DNA from: Epithemia pelagica
Taxonomy: Eukaryota; Bacillariophyta; Bacillariophyceae; Surirellales; Surirellaceae
Length of the DNA: 64,000 bases
Assembly (NCBI GenBank): GCA_946965045.2
Contig: OX337239.1
Coordinates: forward strand, 2,666,001-2,730,000
Direction: 5' to 3'
The notes beneath the pieces were generated by a model. That model did no database searches. It was not told the origin of the DNA and saw only the letters and a program-made list of their open reading frames with translations. Both the position numbers and the translations under genes were made by a program. The stretch's first letter is position 1. The number at the start of each line of letters is the position of its first letter. Below are positions 8,616 through 20,019 of the stretch, in pieces.

Positions 8616-11600
8616 ATGGAACGAAATTTTTCTGGGAAAGATATTCTTGACGTCTTTAAGACGCGATGCACCCGATCCTCGTTCGGATTCTGCAACAAGT
8701 GGATCCAAGACACCGAGATTGTAGGATACCTGAGAACTTGGTTGCCAGGGCTGTCGACAATCAGATTGAATTCTCTTTTCTCTAGAGACATTGTCCTTAA
8801 ACCCATTTTCAAAAATGAGGTGTCGGAACCAAACAAGTTTGGCTGGTACCGCCACAAAATCACAATCAATAAACAAAGATACACATTCTTGTATATAAGC
8901 TCCGACACAACAAAACTGCCAGTGATGTTGAACGATCACCAAGAATGGCTGGAGGCTGCAGCCGAGAATGTGATTCGGCGGTCGGGACGAGAGAAGCCAA
9001 CGAAGCGAAGGAACGAAGACTCACCAGGGGTACATGAAGGCACGGCAACTGTATCCAAGCAAGCAAGGAACACTACAACACCACCAGCAATGAAGAGCAC
9101 TGCAACGCAGCAACATGGTCAACCGCCACAAATTGGAGACAGCCCTACCGAAATGCAAACGTCACCACCTCACGACAACACAAATCAGGTGCTTGTTGGA
9201 GCAATCCAACATCCTGAATTGGCCACAGACGAAATCGGCCATGACCATCCACAGAGTTTGCCGATTGGTTTTTCAGTTTTCGAGTGTGAGATGATCCAAG
9301 GTTTATCGCAACAAATGGAAAGTGCCTATTTTGATGAGCCAAGGAACCGTAGGCTCTTTGCCGGCAAATGTGATTCTCCAGATCGTCAAAACGAAATCTT
9401 GAGCGATGGATAGAAACCCTTGAAAGGGCCATTTCCAACGTGGAGGCACTTCCGAATGTGGTTAACAAGGGAGACATCTTCCCCCTCAACCAGGAACAGC
9501 AACAGAGGGTACTGCTCAAGGCAACGTATTTACAACTTTCTTATAAGATAGCGTTGCTTGATATGCCACACGGTCGTACATGGCTGAACTGCATAAGCGA
9601 AGCCATTAGCAAAATGGAACAGATTTATGGTGAAAAAGTAAAAAAAAACATCCCAAGACCATTGCTCGTTTTCACAGGTACTTTCGGGAAAACGACAGTT
9701 TCCCTCATCCCAACTACCACGTTCATATTGGGAAAGAGCCATCGCCCGTCTTATTCGTTCACATACCTGAAGCAAAGGTAAAGTTTGAATGCTGGGCAAA
9801 GGAAAACCTGAGCACTCTTACAACAGAGTCTGCTCTAATGTACCTGAGGACAACATTGCTTCCGGATATGCATACCATGATCGTACAAGAGTGCATGGAT
9901 ACGAATACAACGCCAGTATCGTACGAGGACTTCTTGGCATCGATGAAGCTTTCCACCATTTCGCAAAGCACAGCATGGCGATGTATTGCTGCTGCAGGGT
10001 TCGTGTTCAAGGAACACACAAAAACATACTTCACTGATCGACACGAAAATGCTGAGAATGTTGCCCACAGAGCTGCTTTTGTCAAGAAGTACTTTAAGTG
10101 GGAAGAGCTGTCGTATCGGTGGGTGCAGCTCCCTACCGAGGATGCAATCAAACTTGAAAACGAAGGGAATGCGGGCAAGGAGAAGCTCTTGCCAAACAGC
10201 TTTGTATTTGAGTACACTGATGTAACAACATGCAAGCAGATGCGGGAGTACCATGTTGATGCCTTCCCAAGCGAATTTGAACGGTACATCAAACCAGAAA
10301 ACACAATTCACAATGGAAACTTGTCACACAGGTTTCCCTCCGACCGCAAACCTGTCATCCTCATCGGCCAGGACGAATCGATCTACAAGCAGTTTTCCTT
10401 CTCGTCTAAGGCATGATACACTAAAGATGGTGCAACTAAAATGCTGCCAAAGGATGATGGACATGGGATGATGATCAGCGCTTTTGTAAGCCGATCATGG
10501 GGCTTCCTTATGAACGGAAACCCGTTGCTTGCTGCAAGTCTATTTCGGATTAATGAACTCCGTCTCCATGCGACACACAACAAATACGTCTCTACCGAGG
10601 CTGCAGTGAACCTCAATGGTCACACTGCCAAGACTCCAATTACCAATGCCCAACCGTTCACTCGCTTTTTTGAATACGGAGCAGATAAAGAGGGATATTG
10701 GAATTATGAATACATGGCCTTGCAGTTGGAGGATATTGTCGATTGCCTCGTGGTCATGTTCCCCGCCCATGACTTTGTCTTTTTGTTCGACCAAAGCAGT
10801 GGTCATGGAAAACAACAATCCGATGGGTTAAATGCTCTGAACATGAATAACGACTGGGGAGGAGCTGTTCCCAGCATGCGGGACACACAAATTATTGATC
10901 AAGCTTGCCTTGGCCCGTACAACCATGACAACAAACTACGAGTTGGTGACGTACAACACCTCGTCTATCAGGAGAACGATCGTGGTCCAGTTGCTAAAAA
11001 AGGCCATCGTCTCAATGACGCGCAGCGTGTCGCATCGAAGAATACACACCGAACTGGTAGAAAGAAAAAGCGCAACCTCACAAAGAAGGAGCTCATGGCA
11101 AAACTTGTCCGGGTCATGGGACCTGGAATGCAATGTTCATTTCAATCGAAAAATGCTGGTGAACTACAGGACCTTTGTAAACGCTCCAACATTGCAACGG
11201 TGATTGAAGATGATGTGATCGAGGAAGGCTGGATGAATGCTGCAAAAGGGCTCTTTCAAGTGTTATGGGAGCGGGGGTGGATAGACCCTAACAACATGAT
11301 CAAGTACGTCAAGACAACCAGAGATGCATGGTTGGAAGCGGATAAGAAGACTGTGAAAGAGGCCTATCAGGCGGACTACAAAAAGTACTCTATGGTTCAT
11401 CTGATGAGCGAATGCTCCGATTTCAAGAACGAAAAATCTGCAATGGAGAAGCTGGCGGAAGACTTGTCTGAACGACATCGTTGCAGGATCGAGATTCTCG
11501 TATCGACCAAGTATCACTGTGAAATGGCCGGTGAGGGGATCGAGTATGGCTGGGGTTACTCAAAAAAAGTCTTTCGTGCTTTCTCACTGAATGAGAAGAA

Positions 11601-11883
11601 AGACAAAGCTGCCTTTTTACGATGTTTGACAGCGAGCCTGAAGAAAACAACACCCGAAATCATGCGGAAAATGTCAGCAAAGGCACGTCGCTATATGCTC
11701 GCGTACTTGTTATACGATCAAAATTCCAACAACAGAGACTATGCAGCTGCGGGCCTCTCGTATACCGAAATTGAAAAGATGTCAAAAGCAATCAAGTGTC
11801 ACCGATCCGCTTTCGACCAAGATCATGGCTTCATCTCACGTCTCTGGAGAGAAACGCAAGGATCTGGTGCAGTAGAAACCTGA
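8616..11883 (+). pseudogene. Broken DDE-superfamily transposase
   Basis: One long coding region is split by small lesions: a frameshift near 9385, a one-base slip in an A-run near 9650, and a nonsense codon TGA at 10414-10416. The ORFs on both sides of the TGA are in the same frame, and the stop sits where related proteins usually have Trp (SSKA-stop-YTKDG). Recognisable parts are a helix-turn-helix-like block (STAWRCIAAAGF), YFTDRHE, the first acidic catalytic region (LIGQDES), KDDGHGMMISAF, and the second (FLFDQSSGHG). These match a DDE transposase family common in algae and fungi that I cannot name further. It ends at TGA 11881-11883. No terminal inverted repeats were found. Reading the three lesions as mutations is inference; they could also reflect assembly errors. 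Confidence 0.75.
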
Positions 11884-12295
11884 TCTAATCTCCATTTATC
11901 ATCAAAATGCATGTAACTTAACTATTTATAACAGCAATCCATTTTATTGAATGTATTTCTTGTCAGTTATTGGTATCAATGATCACTTCCGTGTTGCGTG
12001 CTCGTGTTGCGTGTTGGATTATCAGTTTATAAGTACCTCGAAAATGTGAGAGAGCGAGAAAATGGACGATTTTCGGAGCAGACCTCGCGCGAAACACGCC
12101 TCCCTCTCCGAAAACGCGCACGCATCGCAAAACTGGCACGCAAATCCTTTAGTAACTCAGCCCACATACCAAAACTTTACCGTTTTTTAGTAAGTGAGCT
12201 CAAGATTTTTTTTTTGGAATGTGAACTGAGGGCTGAGGAGAATGCTGCGTTTCGTGTTTCTTGTGTTTCGTGTTTCGAGTTTTTGCGTTTCGACC
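11884..12295. other. Gap between the transposase and the SET gene
   Basis: I see no coding region here. A GTGTTGCGTGCTCGTG-like repeat occurs near 11990-12015. A short GT-rich run of TTTCGTGTTT units at 12247-12285 lies directly upstream of the preferred start codon of the SET gene. This stretch probably holds that gene's promoter. Confidence 0.3.
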
Positions 12296-15181
12296 ATGGG
12301 GAAACCAAGCCCTAAGAAACAGTATTCAAAAGCAGGCGCTCAAAAACGAGACAGCATGAGTGACAAAGGAAATCTTGACGCTCTTATACTTGCAATAGAT
12401 GCAGCGGAAGAGCAGTCAGCCAAAGCAGCAGCGGCGCCCAAAGCAGCAGCAGCCGCAGCACCCGAAGCAGCAGCAACAGACGAAGCGACAACAACAAAGC
12501 ACCATCGGTTTCTTTCGGATCAAGACTTTGCCGAAGTGAAGGATAAAAAGCTTGCAGATGTTCGGCGTGGCCATCCAGAGAAGGACCACAGCAAACAGTA
12601 TTCGGAAACTCAAATGCGGCAGCTCCTCACCGATACGCGCACAGCGGACTACAAGAAAGGCGTCGAGGAAGTGGAGAAACTCCCTTCTCGTTCTGGACGG
12701 GATCCAATCAGGACTTTCACCGAAGGCCTCAAGACGCTCTCCAAGATCAAAGACAGTGCTGTACTTGCCTGTGCTATGGGAGAGTATGTCTCACGGAAGA
12801 TTTCAGCCACTTTTTCGGTCCAAGAAGCTCCAATTCGGAAGCCCGGTTCAGGCTTGCAAAAGGGGAAGATTGTGCCACTTTCGGGTGGAATGGGTCTCCC
12901 TGTCAAGAAGAACAGAAAACATACCTTCCCGATCGGCAAGCATGTCGGTTACACATTTGCGAACAATCCGGTAGTCAAGATCTACCTTGGAAAAGTGCTT
13001 CTGTTTGAGGTGAAGGAGTCAAAACTCCCAGGCGCCGGGTTTGGCGTTTTTGCAGTTCGGACAATCAAAGATGGTGAAGTGATTGGCGCGTACACGGGAA
13101 ACGACGTCACGTCTCGGACAGTTGTACCCAACGAGTACGCGATTCAGTTCGGACGTGACAATCGAAGGCTTCAAGCAGACAACAACGATCACTTTGGCAT
13201 GGGGCTGCACTTAATCAACGACCACCTACACCATCGGTACGGTACAGACAATCCACCGGATGAATCGGATGATCAATACAACGTGAGAATCATGCCGAAT
13301 CTTCTAGTCAAGGCAATCAAGCCGATCGAAAAGGGCAACGAGCTGTCTTTGTTTTATAACCTTTCGGACGAATCGCCGACGTCCTCCGAACAGGTTATCC
13401 GACCGTCGACGAGAGGTGACGACGACGAAGACGAGGGAAAGAAACGCGGTCGACCCAGTGATGAAAATGAAGACGACGAGAAAAAAACAAAGAAGGCTTT
13501 CGTTACCTCTTCTACTACTGTTTTCCGCCCAGTTGCTGCTGTTGCTCGTCCTCCTGCTCTTCCTTCTCCGCCTCCTCCGCAAGACGTTTCTGGGCACTAC
13601 AATTCGCCCCCTCAGCTGCCACCACATCATCCTCCGCCGTATCATCCTCATCCTCCGCCGTATTATGATCCACCGCATCATCCTCATCCTCCGCCATATT
13701 ATGATCCACCGCATCGTCATCATCCTCCTTCGTATCATTCTCCGCCGCATCATCATCATCATCCTCCTTCGTATCATCCTCCGCCGTATCATCATCATCC
13801 TCCTTCGTATCATCCTCCGCCGCATCATCCTCCGCCGCCGCATCATCCTCAGCCGCATTACCATGGGCATCCCCCGTCCTATATTCAACCCCATTATGGA
13901 GGAGGTTACCAGGGGGCTCTGCCTTTATCGCAGCAACAACAACGCACGACCCAGCCGGTCGTAGGTTCACCGGAGCGTCCGAGCAATCCCGTCCCACCTG
14001 CAGCACAAGCTCAACCCGCCTCTCGACCCGATCGCTCCCTTTCTGGAATGTTAGTACGAGTAATTGCCTTGCCAGAATTTTCAGAAAGTGACACCACGGA
14101 TGACAATTCTTTTGATCAGGAGATGTCGGATGACAATTCTTTTGCTCCGGAGATGAATGCGATCGACGAGTTAATGCAGGAGGGTGAATGGCAAAAGCAA
14201 CAGATGTTGCAAAATAGAGAATTGCGCAAGAAGTATTTCAAATCGCTATACGATAGTGAAAACAAAATCTATCGAGGCTGTTTTTTTACAACGCCGCCAG
14301 ACCTCCTCCAGTTGTTGGAGCAAGTGTGGAAAGGCAAACACCTGAACAGTAAAGGAAAGGGCACCTTTTTCAAATCTGTTCAAGACTACACCCCAAATTT
14401 GTTGATGGCGATGATGGAACATGAGGGCATGATGGCCAACACTCGGTACTTCAACGACTGCGACCCAGAACATGTCCAAAAAGTCACAACAGATTTCAAG
14501 CAATTTCTTGCCTCAGCTCTCCATGGAATGAACTACGCAAAAGATGAATCATTTGCGGACCAAATGAGCATTCACCTTTCGCTTATGAAGACCACTCGGG
14601 AAGAAGTGCAAGAACCTCACATCGACTTCTTGTTCCCGGCCGTAACAGGAAACATGTCCGAGAGTCCAAAAACGCCATCCGGGAAGCAACAAAAAAGCAA
14701 AAGGATGACTCGGCAATCGTTCTCAGATCTACCACTCCGGGAACGCATCCCCTTCATTGTTTTTATGCCCCTGACGGAGGAGGGTATGTCCATTGAATTG
14801 TGGAGCTACCGTGCTGAGAAGCACGAGAACTATACCCATGAGTTGGGTAACGTGGTACAAATCCCGTACGGCAAGTTTCTCCTCGTTCGAGGGGATACTG
14901 TCCATGCTGGTGGCTTTAAGACTGGAGAGCTGGGAAATCCACGTGCACATTTTTACGTGTACCAAGGAAAAGATGGGACCGTCCACGATCCCATGCCAAA
15001 GAACAGCTACAATCTACCTTCTGGACAAAGGCTTTCAGAGTGCTACTTCCATCAAAAGGACATTCCTGGTGATCGCCCACGTGGGATCATTCGGGTTAAC
15101 CTTACGCTCGATGGCCATCGCGTTGCCGTCCAGGGTGATTATCGTAGAGTGCTTCCGGCTACGAAAAAACCTCGTATTTAG
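12296..15181 (+). CDS. SET-domain and 2OG-Fe(II)-oxygenase-like fusion protein
   Basis: The protein has 961 aa. I chose the ATG at 12296 because its context (gaccATGG) is strong; an upstream in-frame ATG at 12242 would add 18 hydrophobic residues. An Ala-rich N terminus is followed by a SET-like domain at about residues 235-365: GAGFGVFAVRTIKDGEVIGAYTG opens it and KPIEKGNELSLFYNL closes it. The usual NHxCxPN motif is replaced by NDHLHHR, so methyltransferase activity is uncertain. An acidic, basic linker leads to a ~90-residue Pro/His/Tyr-rich region. The C-terminal third looks like a double-stranded beta-helix oxygenase: HID (H775, D777), then a distal H870 in GDTVHAG and R883 in NPRAHFY. 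Fusing a lysine-methyltransferase fold to a 2OG oxygenase fold is unusual. The ORF is intact and intronless. Its position beside a dead transposase leaves open that it is mobile-element cargo. Confidence 0.75.
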   Translation: MGKPSPKKQYSKAGAQKRDSMSDKGNLDALILAIDAAEEQSAKAAAAPKAAAAAAPEAAATDEATTTKHHRFLSDQDFAEVKDKKLADVRRGHPEKDHSKQYSETQMRQLLTDTRTADYKKGVEEVEKLPSRSGRDPIRTFTEGLKTLSKIKDSAVLACAMGEYVSRKISATFSVQEAPIRKPGSGLQKGKIVPLSGGMGLPVKKNRKHTFPIGKHVGYTFANNPVVKIYLGKVLLFEVKESKLPGAGFGVFAVRTIKDGEVIGAYTGNDVTSRTVVPNEYAIQFGRDNRRLQADNNDHFGMGLHLINDHLHHRYGTDNPPDESDDQYNVRIMPNLLVKAIKPIEKGNELSLFYNLSDESPTSSEQVIRPSTRGDDDEDEGKKRGRPSDENEDDEKKTKKAFVTSSTTVFRPVAAVARPPALPSPPPPQDVSGHYNSPPQLPPHHPPPYHPHPPPYYDPPHHPHPPPYYDPPHRHHPPSYHSPPHHHHHPPSYHPPPYHHHPPSYHPPPHHPPPPHHPQPHYHGHPPSYIQPHYGGGYQGALPLSQQQQRTTQPVVGSPERPSNPVPPAAQAQPASRPDRSLSGMLVRVIALPEFSESDTTDDNSFDQEMSDDNSFAPEMNAIDELMQEGEWQKQQMLQNRELRKKYFKSLYDSENKIYRGCFFTTPPDLLQLLEQVWKGKHLNSKGKGTFFKSVQDYTPNLLMAMMEHEGMMANTRYFNDCDPEHVQKVTTDFKQFLASALHGMNYAKDESFADQMSIHLSLMKTTREEVQEPHIDFLFPAVTGNMSESPKTPSGKQQKSKRMTRQSFSDLPLRERIPFIVFMPLTEEGMSIELWSYRAEKHENYTHELGNVVQIPYGKFLLVRGDTVHAGGFKTGELGNPRAHFYVYQGKDGTVHDPMPKNSYNLPSGQRLSECYFHQKDIPGDRPRGIIRVNLTLDGHRVAVQGDYRRVLPATKKPRI
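13616..13870 (+). repeat. In-frame Pro/His/Tyr-coding minisatellite
   Basis: Imperfect repeats of ccgtatcatcctcatcctc-like units encode blocks such as HPPSYHPPP and PPYYDPP inside the SET-2OG protein. The units keep the reading frame, so length changes would not disrupt the gene. The opposite strand is open too and gives an artificial Arg/Met-rich ORF. Confidence 0.8.
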
Positions 15182-15649
15182 ATCGCGAACAAAGAAGCCG
15201 ATCAAACTTAGATCTTTCCTTGTGGTGAAAGTGTGTTATTGTTGAAAAAGAATACCATGGTACGTTGAGTTGCAGTATGACATTAAGATTTACTAGTTTA
15301 TTCCTTCATATTATACTTTAGTACATTGTCGTGTTGTGTCGAAAACGCAAAATATGAGATAAGAATCATAGCTCGTCTGGGACCAATCACAAACTCCCTC
15401 GTACATCCATACGAGGCGTGCCCGCAAACCGGGACCCAACTACCGACACTGGCAAGCTGGATAACGACGATGACGATGATGACGAAGAGGACAAACAGGA
15501 TGAGCGATGATAGCTACAACAAGGACGACTACAATACAACGACGACAATAATAGCCACGACAATGACGAGGACTTGGACGACGACAATGATGATAATCAC
15601 AACAAGAATGACTGTAGAAGCACTACCATGATGACAAATCGATTCATAT
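15182..15649. other. Intergenic region with GAC/AAC-rich low complexity
   Basis: No gene is supported. From about 15457 to 15610 the plus strand is a degenerate GAC/GAT/AAC repeat that would encode Asp/Asn-rich peptide in short open stretches broken by stops. It may be the eroded 3' end of an acidic-tailed gene or a simple repeat. A short palindrome (cctcgta ... tacgagg) lies at about 15397-15417. Confidence 0.4.
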
Positions 15650-16595
15650 TTAGTGATTAAGGATACCTAAAACGTCCATCAGTAGATATCTAGTACGCCT
15701 CGTCCTCATGATCCAAGTAATCGGGACCAAAAAGCCCGTTTTGCTGCATACCGATGAAGTCTTCTTGGGTCTCGAGAAATCCATCATCGGCATACGAATC
15801 AATGGATGTCCGGTATGCACGGGAAGGATTGCTAAAGAAAAAGGAGGAGACGACGGGATGTTTTCTCCCAATGCCAGCGACTCATTCAAAGTCTGGCGAG
15901 GGTCTGTCGCTCCACTTTCCTTCACCTGTTCCTCAGCAATCCGACGCTGGAAAGCATGCTTCTGGGAGGGGGTCAGTGCGAAAGCTCGAGACGCCACCTT
16001 CGGGGAAGAAGTTACTTTCTTCGGGGTCACATAAGACTCTGGAGTCTTGTTCTCGACGTCGTCCTCCTTCTTGATCTCCTTCTCGGGCTTGCTGTCGGGC
16101 TTGTTGTCGGGCTTGCTGTTGGGTTTGGTGTCTGTGGCAGCAGAGGGCGCGTCGTGAGAAAGGGAGACTCAAAACCAACAATGAACAATCAAACTTACCT
16201 TCTTTGCCGACAGCCTCGATCGCAAGGAGCTCGGCCGCGATATCCGACAGGTTAGCGCATTCGACGTCCTTGTTGCTGACGAAGAACACTGGGATACCAT
16301 CTTCATCCCCAATGGTGAGTTGCCACTGTTTTGCGCGCTCGTGCCACGACGAAGGACCCTCAAGGTTGAAGGTCACATGCTTCTTTGTCGAAGCGGGAGA
16401 CTTTGTCGTCGTCGTCTTCTTCTTCTTCGACGTTTTGTTGTCCACGGCCGTCTTTGTCTTCATTTTCTTGTTTGCCTTGTTTCCCTTGTTTCCCTTGTCG
16501 GAGGGAAATGCGGTTGTGGAGGGAGCTGCGGCGGAGTCCTCCTGCTCCTTCTTCGCAGACTCAGCTCGTTTGGTAGCACTACGCGTCTGGCGCAT
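15650..16595 (-). CDS. Hypothetical basic protein, two exons
   Basis: Exon 1 runs 16595-16199 and starts with a Lys/Ala/Thr-rich, probably disordered and nuclear-type N terminus (MRQTRSATKRAESAKK). A globular patch with HVTFNLEGPSSWHERAKQW and DEDGIPVFFVSNKD follows. A 67-nt intron at 16198-16132 has clear GTAAGT and CACAG ends and joins exon 2 in frame, which opens with KPNSKPD/NKPDSKPE repeats. The 3' end is uncertain. The frame I followed runs to a stop at 15650. Another frame from about 15830 to 15690 reads SIDSYADDGFLETQEDF and ends EDEAY-stop; it looks more like real coding and would need a further splice or a frameshift. I recognise no family. The start lies 152 bp from the divergent gene at 16748, so the two probably share a promoter region. 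Confidence 0.6.
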
Positions 16596-16747
16596 CGTTG
16601 GGATTCGTTCGTTTGATTGTTGTGTTTGTTTGTTTGATTGTTGCCCGCTCTCCGTTCTTGTGTCTTCTAGGGAATCCCCCCGCGCTCATTCGTGAACAAT
16701 ATCGGCGCGCGGCACAAAATCAACTTGCAGCATGAAGCAACTTCCGA

Positions 16748-17320
16748 ATGACCCGCCGTGCAATGGAACAATCAAACAGAGACGACAGGAAGAGGCAAGG
16801 AAGAAGAAACAAGATGACCAACATGAGGACGAAGTTCGAGTTCAACGAAGAGGATGGCCGTGAGGGTGGTGCTGGTCTCCCGTTGAAGTCGTGCTTTTAT
16901 GCCAGCGATGTTTGCGCGCTCATCGGGCCCATGTCGAGAAACAAGGACACTGGCCACAACATCGTCGACCGTGGCCATCTGCTTGTGCAGCGGGAGCTTG
17001 CGACCGACTACCTACGGATTGCAGTCTTTGACCGGGATGCAACAAGCGAGCATGAGGAACCAGCGTTGGTTGTTCCAGTTGGGTTCATTGCTCTGTCGCA
17101 CCTGGACCAGGTCTCTGGAAAGACGAGCAAGAACGGACCTCCCATGGGACGCATCCGCCTCTACACACGCTGCTCCATCAACCCTAAAGCCTGCATGGAA
17201 CCCCAGGTCGTTACAATCTACATGGGCAGAAAGGATATGGATCGCTTCAACATTTCCCTTGGTGCGATGATGCTCAAGCACCCGCTTCAAAATCTCTTCT
17301 TTAATCATCAACAAGCCTAG
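16748..17320 (+). CDS. Hypothetical protein, 190 aa
   Basis: A continuous ORF runs from ATG 16748 to TAG 17318-17320, with in-frame ATGs also at 16763 and 16814. The first ~30 residues are highly charged (RDDRKRQGRRNK). The rest is compact and mixed: LKSCFYASDVCALIGP, a central ALVVPVGFIALSHLDQ beta-like segment, and a C terminus with VVTIYMGRKDMDRF. I recognise no domain. It is transcribed divergently from the gene at 15650-16595. Codon use looks like genuine coding sequence rather than a shadow ORF, and no overlapping gene explains it. Confidence 0.5.
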   Translation: MTRRAMEQSNRDDRKRQGRRNKMTNMRTKFEFNEEDGREGGAGLPLKSCFYASDVCALIGPMSRNKDTGHNIVDRGHLLVQRELATDYLRIAVFDRDATSEHEEPALVVPVGFIALSHLDQVSGKTSKNGPPMGRIRLYTRCSINPKACMEPQVVTIYMGRKDMDRFNISLGAMMLKHPLQNLFFNHQQA

Positions 17321-17940
17321 ATAGTGAACAATGTAGCAGCGTTTTATGATTATCATTTGAGTAGGATCTTCATTCTCTATGAATACGATCTAATTCTATA
17401 GTTGTGTTACGTTTACCGTACAATACATTGCGTTCAGGTACGGCTGTGTGAGTCACAACAACGAAAAGAACATCAATCTTTGTTGTGAACGACGCAACTT
17501 CTAGTCTAAGTTCCATATATCTAACGAGAAGAATATCAATTTTTGACGTGAACAACGCTACAAGTGTTCATAGTCTTTGTTCTATCTTCTATCATTCGAT
17601 TCTACAATAGAGGTGCATTGGTTGCACCAAGTTTTGCCGTTAGTCGCCGTAGTAAATCGCGCGGCGACCACCTTCAACTAGATAAAACGACACCTACAAA
17701 ACGAATGCAGCACCGACATCGTTCTCCATGCTCAACCCATGAATGGAGAAGAGGTTCAGAGCATGGGATCATGGAGCCGTCTCCTATTTGGCAAGAGATC
17801 GGTCAAAAGGACCGTTCACCATGGTCAATTTTTGGTAGAACGGTAGAGGCATAAAAAGAAGGGCTATATTAAGGGGATGGCTCGCGCGGATTACGTAGAT
17901 TTCCTACTGGAGCGCTACGTCAGGAACATTCTGTCTGAAC
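17321..17940. other. Non-coding stretch with a diverged direct repeat
   Basis: I support no gene. Two similar ~38-bp blocks, each reading aacga-aagaa-atcaat followed by gtgaac, lie at about 17459-17497 and 17522-17560. The remainder is unremarkable. Confidence 0.35.
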
Positions 17941-19837
17941 TCAGCTTGTATGGATTACACTCATGTTATCTCCATAAATGCGAAACGTGGTGCCGGTATA
18001 GACAAACAGTCTAGAACTGGTAAGGCAAAGGTAGGAGTGCCATTTTCGGTGAGTGTTGCTACCCGTCTTAATCCAGGGGCCAAGGGGTTGAGCAAGTCGA
18101 CGAGTCGGACGACCACCAGAAGCAAAAAGACAGTCCAAGAAGCGGCGCCAAGAATTCCACGCTTTGATACTGGGACGTTCTTGATAAGGGTTCAAGTCTC
18201 GCAAAGAAGATGTAGTAGATTGAATACCCTGGTAACTCTCATTAGTAATCGTCGTCCCGTTGCAGGTAGAGGCGGCAAGCATTAATCATGAGTAACTCTG
18301 TGTCGGATTCGGTGAAGGAAAGAGCGTGATCCATGATGAAGGAGTCGTTAATACGCTGAAGGGATGGAATGAAGGTTTGTTCCAGTTCAATCCGACATTG
18401 AATAGACGACAAGTATTGGCGAACTTGTGGAAGCCACTGCATGGGTACCAAATGCGGCAATGGGATTATCACATTGTCCAATATAGAAAAACTAGTGCCT
18501 GCGAGACACTGACCCCACGAAATCATGATGTGTGCTAATTGACGGTGTATGCCTTCTGAGCGTAAGCATGCGAGAAACATATAGACCTGAGAAACGCCTC
18601 GTTCCGTAGAAAGTGCGCGCAGCCCAATCCCACCATAAGCTGATGAACCATACACCACTGCGTTGGGGGTACATCTGTTGTAGCCGGCTTTAGGAAGCAG
18701 GACCTTTTTGAACTGTCGCTGTAGTGCGTTGCAGTGCCGATCAGAGAGGCAAGACGACGGCATCGGGTACGTAATACTAGGGAGGTATACGGCGTGGTAA
18801 TAGGCCCACGCGTCCATGCGGGTGAACGGACTGCGGGCCATCACCTGCGTATGTGTTGTATTTTTCTTCAGCATGGCCTGAAATAAGCTGCGGTCGGTCG
18901 AGGACGGTGCCTTTTGGACGCCAAGGGTTTTGTGGCTTTCATATGCAGACAATTGCCTTAGGGGGCAAGGTGGCTCATGCGGATGAAACTGGATAGTAAT
19001 TTGAGGACCAACTCGGCCACTGTTGAGGTAAGGAGTCCCATCAACTGTGAACGAGAAGTAGAGAAAGTGGTAGGAACACTTTGTCGTCTCGAGAGCTCCA
19101 CCTGAGGTACGGAGGATATCATGCCATCGTTGAGCGTCAGACTGTGCGCGATTGATGTAATGTTCCATTGATGCTTGGCGTGGGAGGTCAAAATCGTTGA
19201 CGCTCCCGCTTGTATCGTCGACAAAACCCACCATAAAAATTCGTGCTTGCACTGTGCCATCCGGTGATTGGAAGGTCGCTCCATTAGCTTTCTCGTCATA
19301 AGCGTCAAACAATATTGTGCTTATGACGCACCAGATTGCTGGAGAGTTCCCGGCACCTTGGCCGGAGCCGTAAATAGGAAAGATTCAACAATGCTTGTAG
19401 GATCGATCAGAGACACCGAGTTGTGTCTTCAGATAATATTTCGCGTCTTCTAAAGTCTTGGCATTAATGAAAACAATCGATCGATGTTGTCCAAAAGAGC
19501 GAGAAGCCAAACTGCCAAACGACATGACAATCCTGTCATAACACGCCGTGGCATCGTAGTCGAGATGAACCAATGGACGACGGCTTGCGCGGCAAATTTC
19601 ATATTGAAATTCTTCAATCAGAGTAGGTAAAATTGCATCTTTTCCGGGGACAGCGCCGAATTGGCCTGGATGAAGAAGTTGATTGTTTGAACCGTTTTGA
19701 ATCAACTGAGGCCACTTGATAGCTAAGATTAGATTGTAATCTTGCTCATACAAGTGTATCACTCGTAACCGGTGGATGCGATGATTGTTAAGTTCTTTCA
19801 AAATCATAACGTTGACGATGCTTTTCCATCGCTCCAT
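17941..19837 (-). pseudogene. Decayed non-LTR (LINE-like) reverse transcriptase
   Basis: Two consecutive minus-strand ORFs (19837-19385 and 19312-18242) read as one reverse transcriptase after a frameshift near 19390. The upstream part has HPGQFGAVPGKDAI, the sequence HLDYDATACYD with the first catalytic Asp, then across the break YGSGQGAGNSP. The downstream part has the catalytic FVDD motif (VGFVDDTSG), typical of non-LTR elements, followed by a long thumb/connection region. A further fragment at 18282-17941 may belong to its C terminus. There is no endonuclease domain or poly(A) tail in view, and its 5' end is cut off near the hAT insertion site. It is a dead fragment. Confidence 0.75.
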
Positions 19838-19958
19838 GCAGTACTACAAAAATGGCCGGGACCAATCGGCTAAGTAATCCAGAAAAATCGCCAGCCCGCA
19901 TCGTACCGCCCCCGGTCAAGAAGGGACCGACGGACGAACGAGGAACGGACATTGCACC

Positions 19959-19974
19959 CAGGGTCTGGAATTCA
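19959..19974 (+). repeat. Left terminal inverted repeat of the hAT element
   Basis: This cagggtctggaattca end matches the reverse complement of 27006-27021 at 15 of 16 bases. The preceding 8 bp, attgcacc, are the target duplication. Confidence 0.95.
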
Positions 19975-20019
19975 AAAAGTGGGACTTTAATGACTTAAGG
20001 GAATGTAACTTAAATTTAG

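Noticed and set aside
10414-10416. TGA decoded as Trp (alternative genetic code)
   Set aside because: Several decayed ORFs have TGA at plausible Trp positions, but TGA also ends ORFs here (for example 11881-11883) and TAA/TAG interrupt others equally, so ordinary mutation is simpler.
13304-14006. Antisense and alternative-frame ORFs through the Pro/His/Tyr minisatellite
   Set aside because: Arg/Met-, Asp/Glu- and Ile/Leu-rich products are shadows of the in-frame repeat of the SET-2OG gene.
18180-18210. tRNA-like ggttcaagtctc motif
   Set aside because: No matching acceptor, D or anticodon stems around it, and it falls in the antisense of the reverse transcriptase fragment.
17941-18285. Plus-strand 111-codon ORF with basic motifs
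   Set aside because: It overlaps the reverse transcriptase fragment in antisense and has no independent support.
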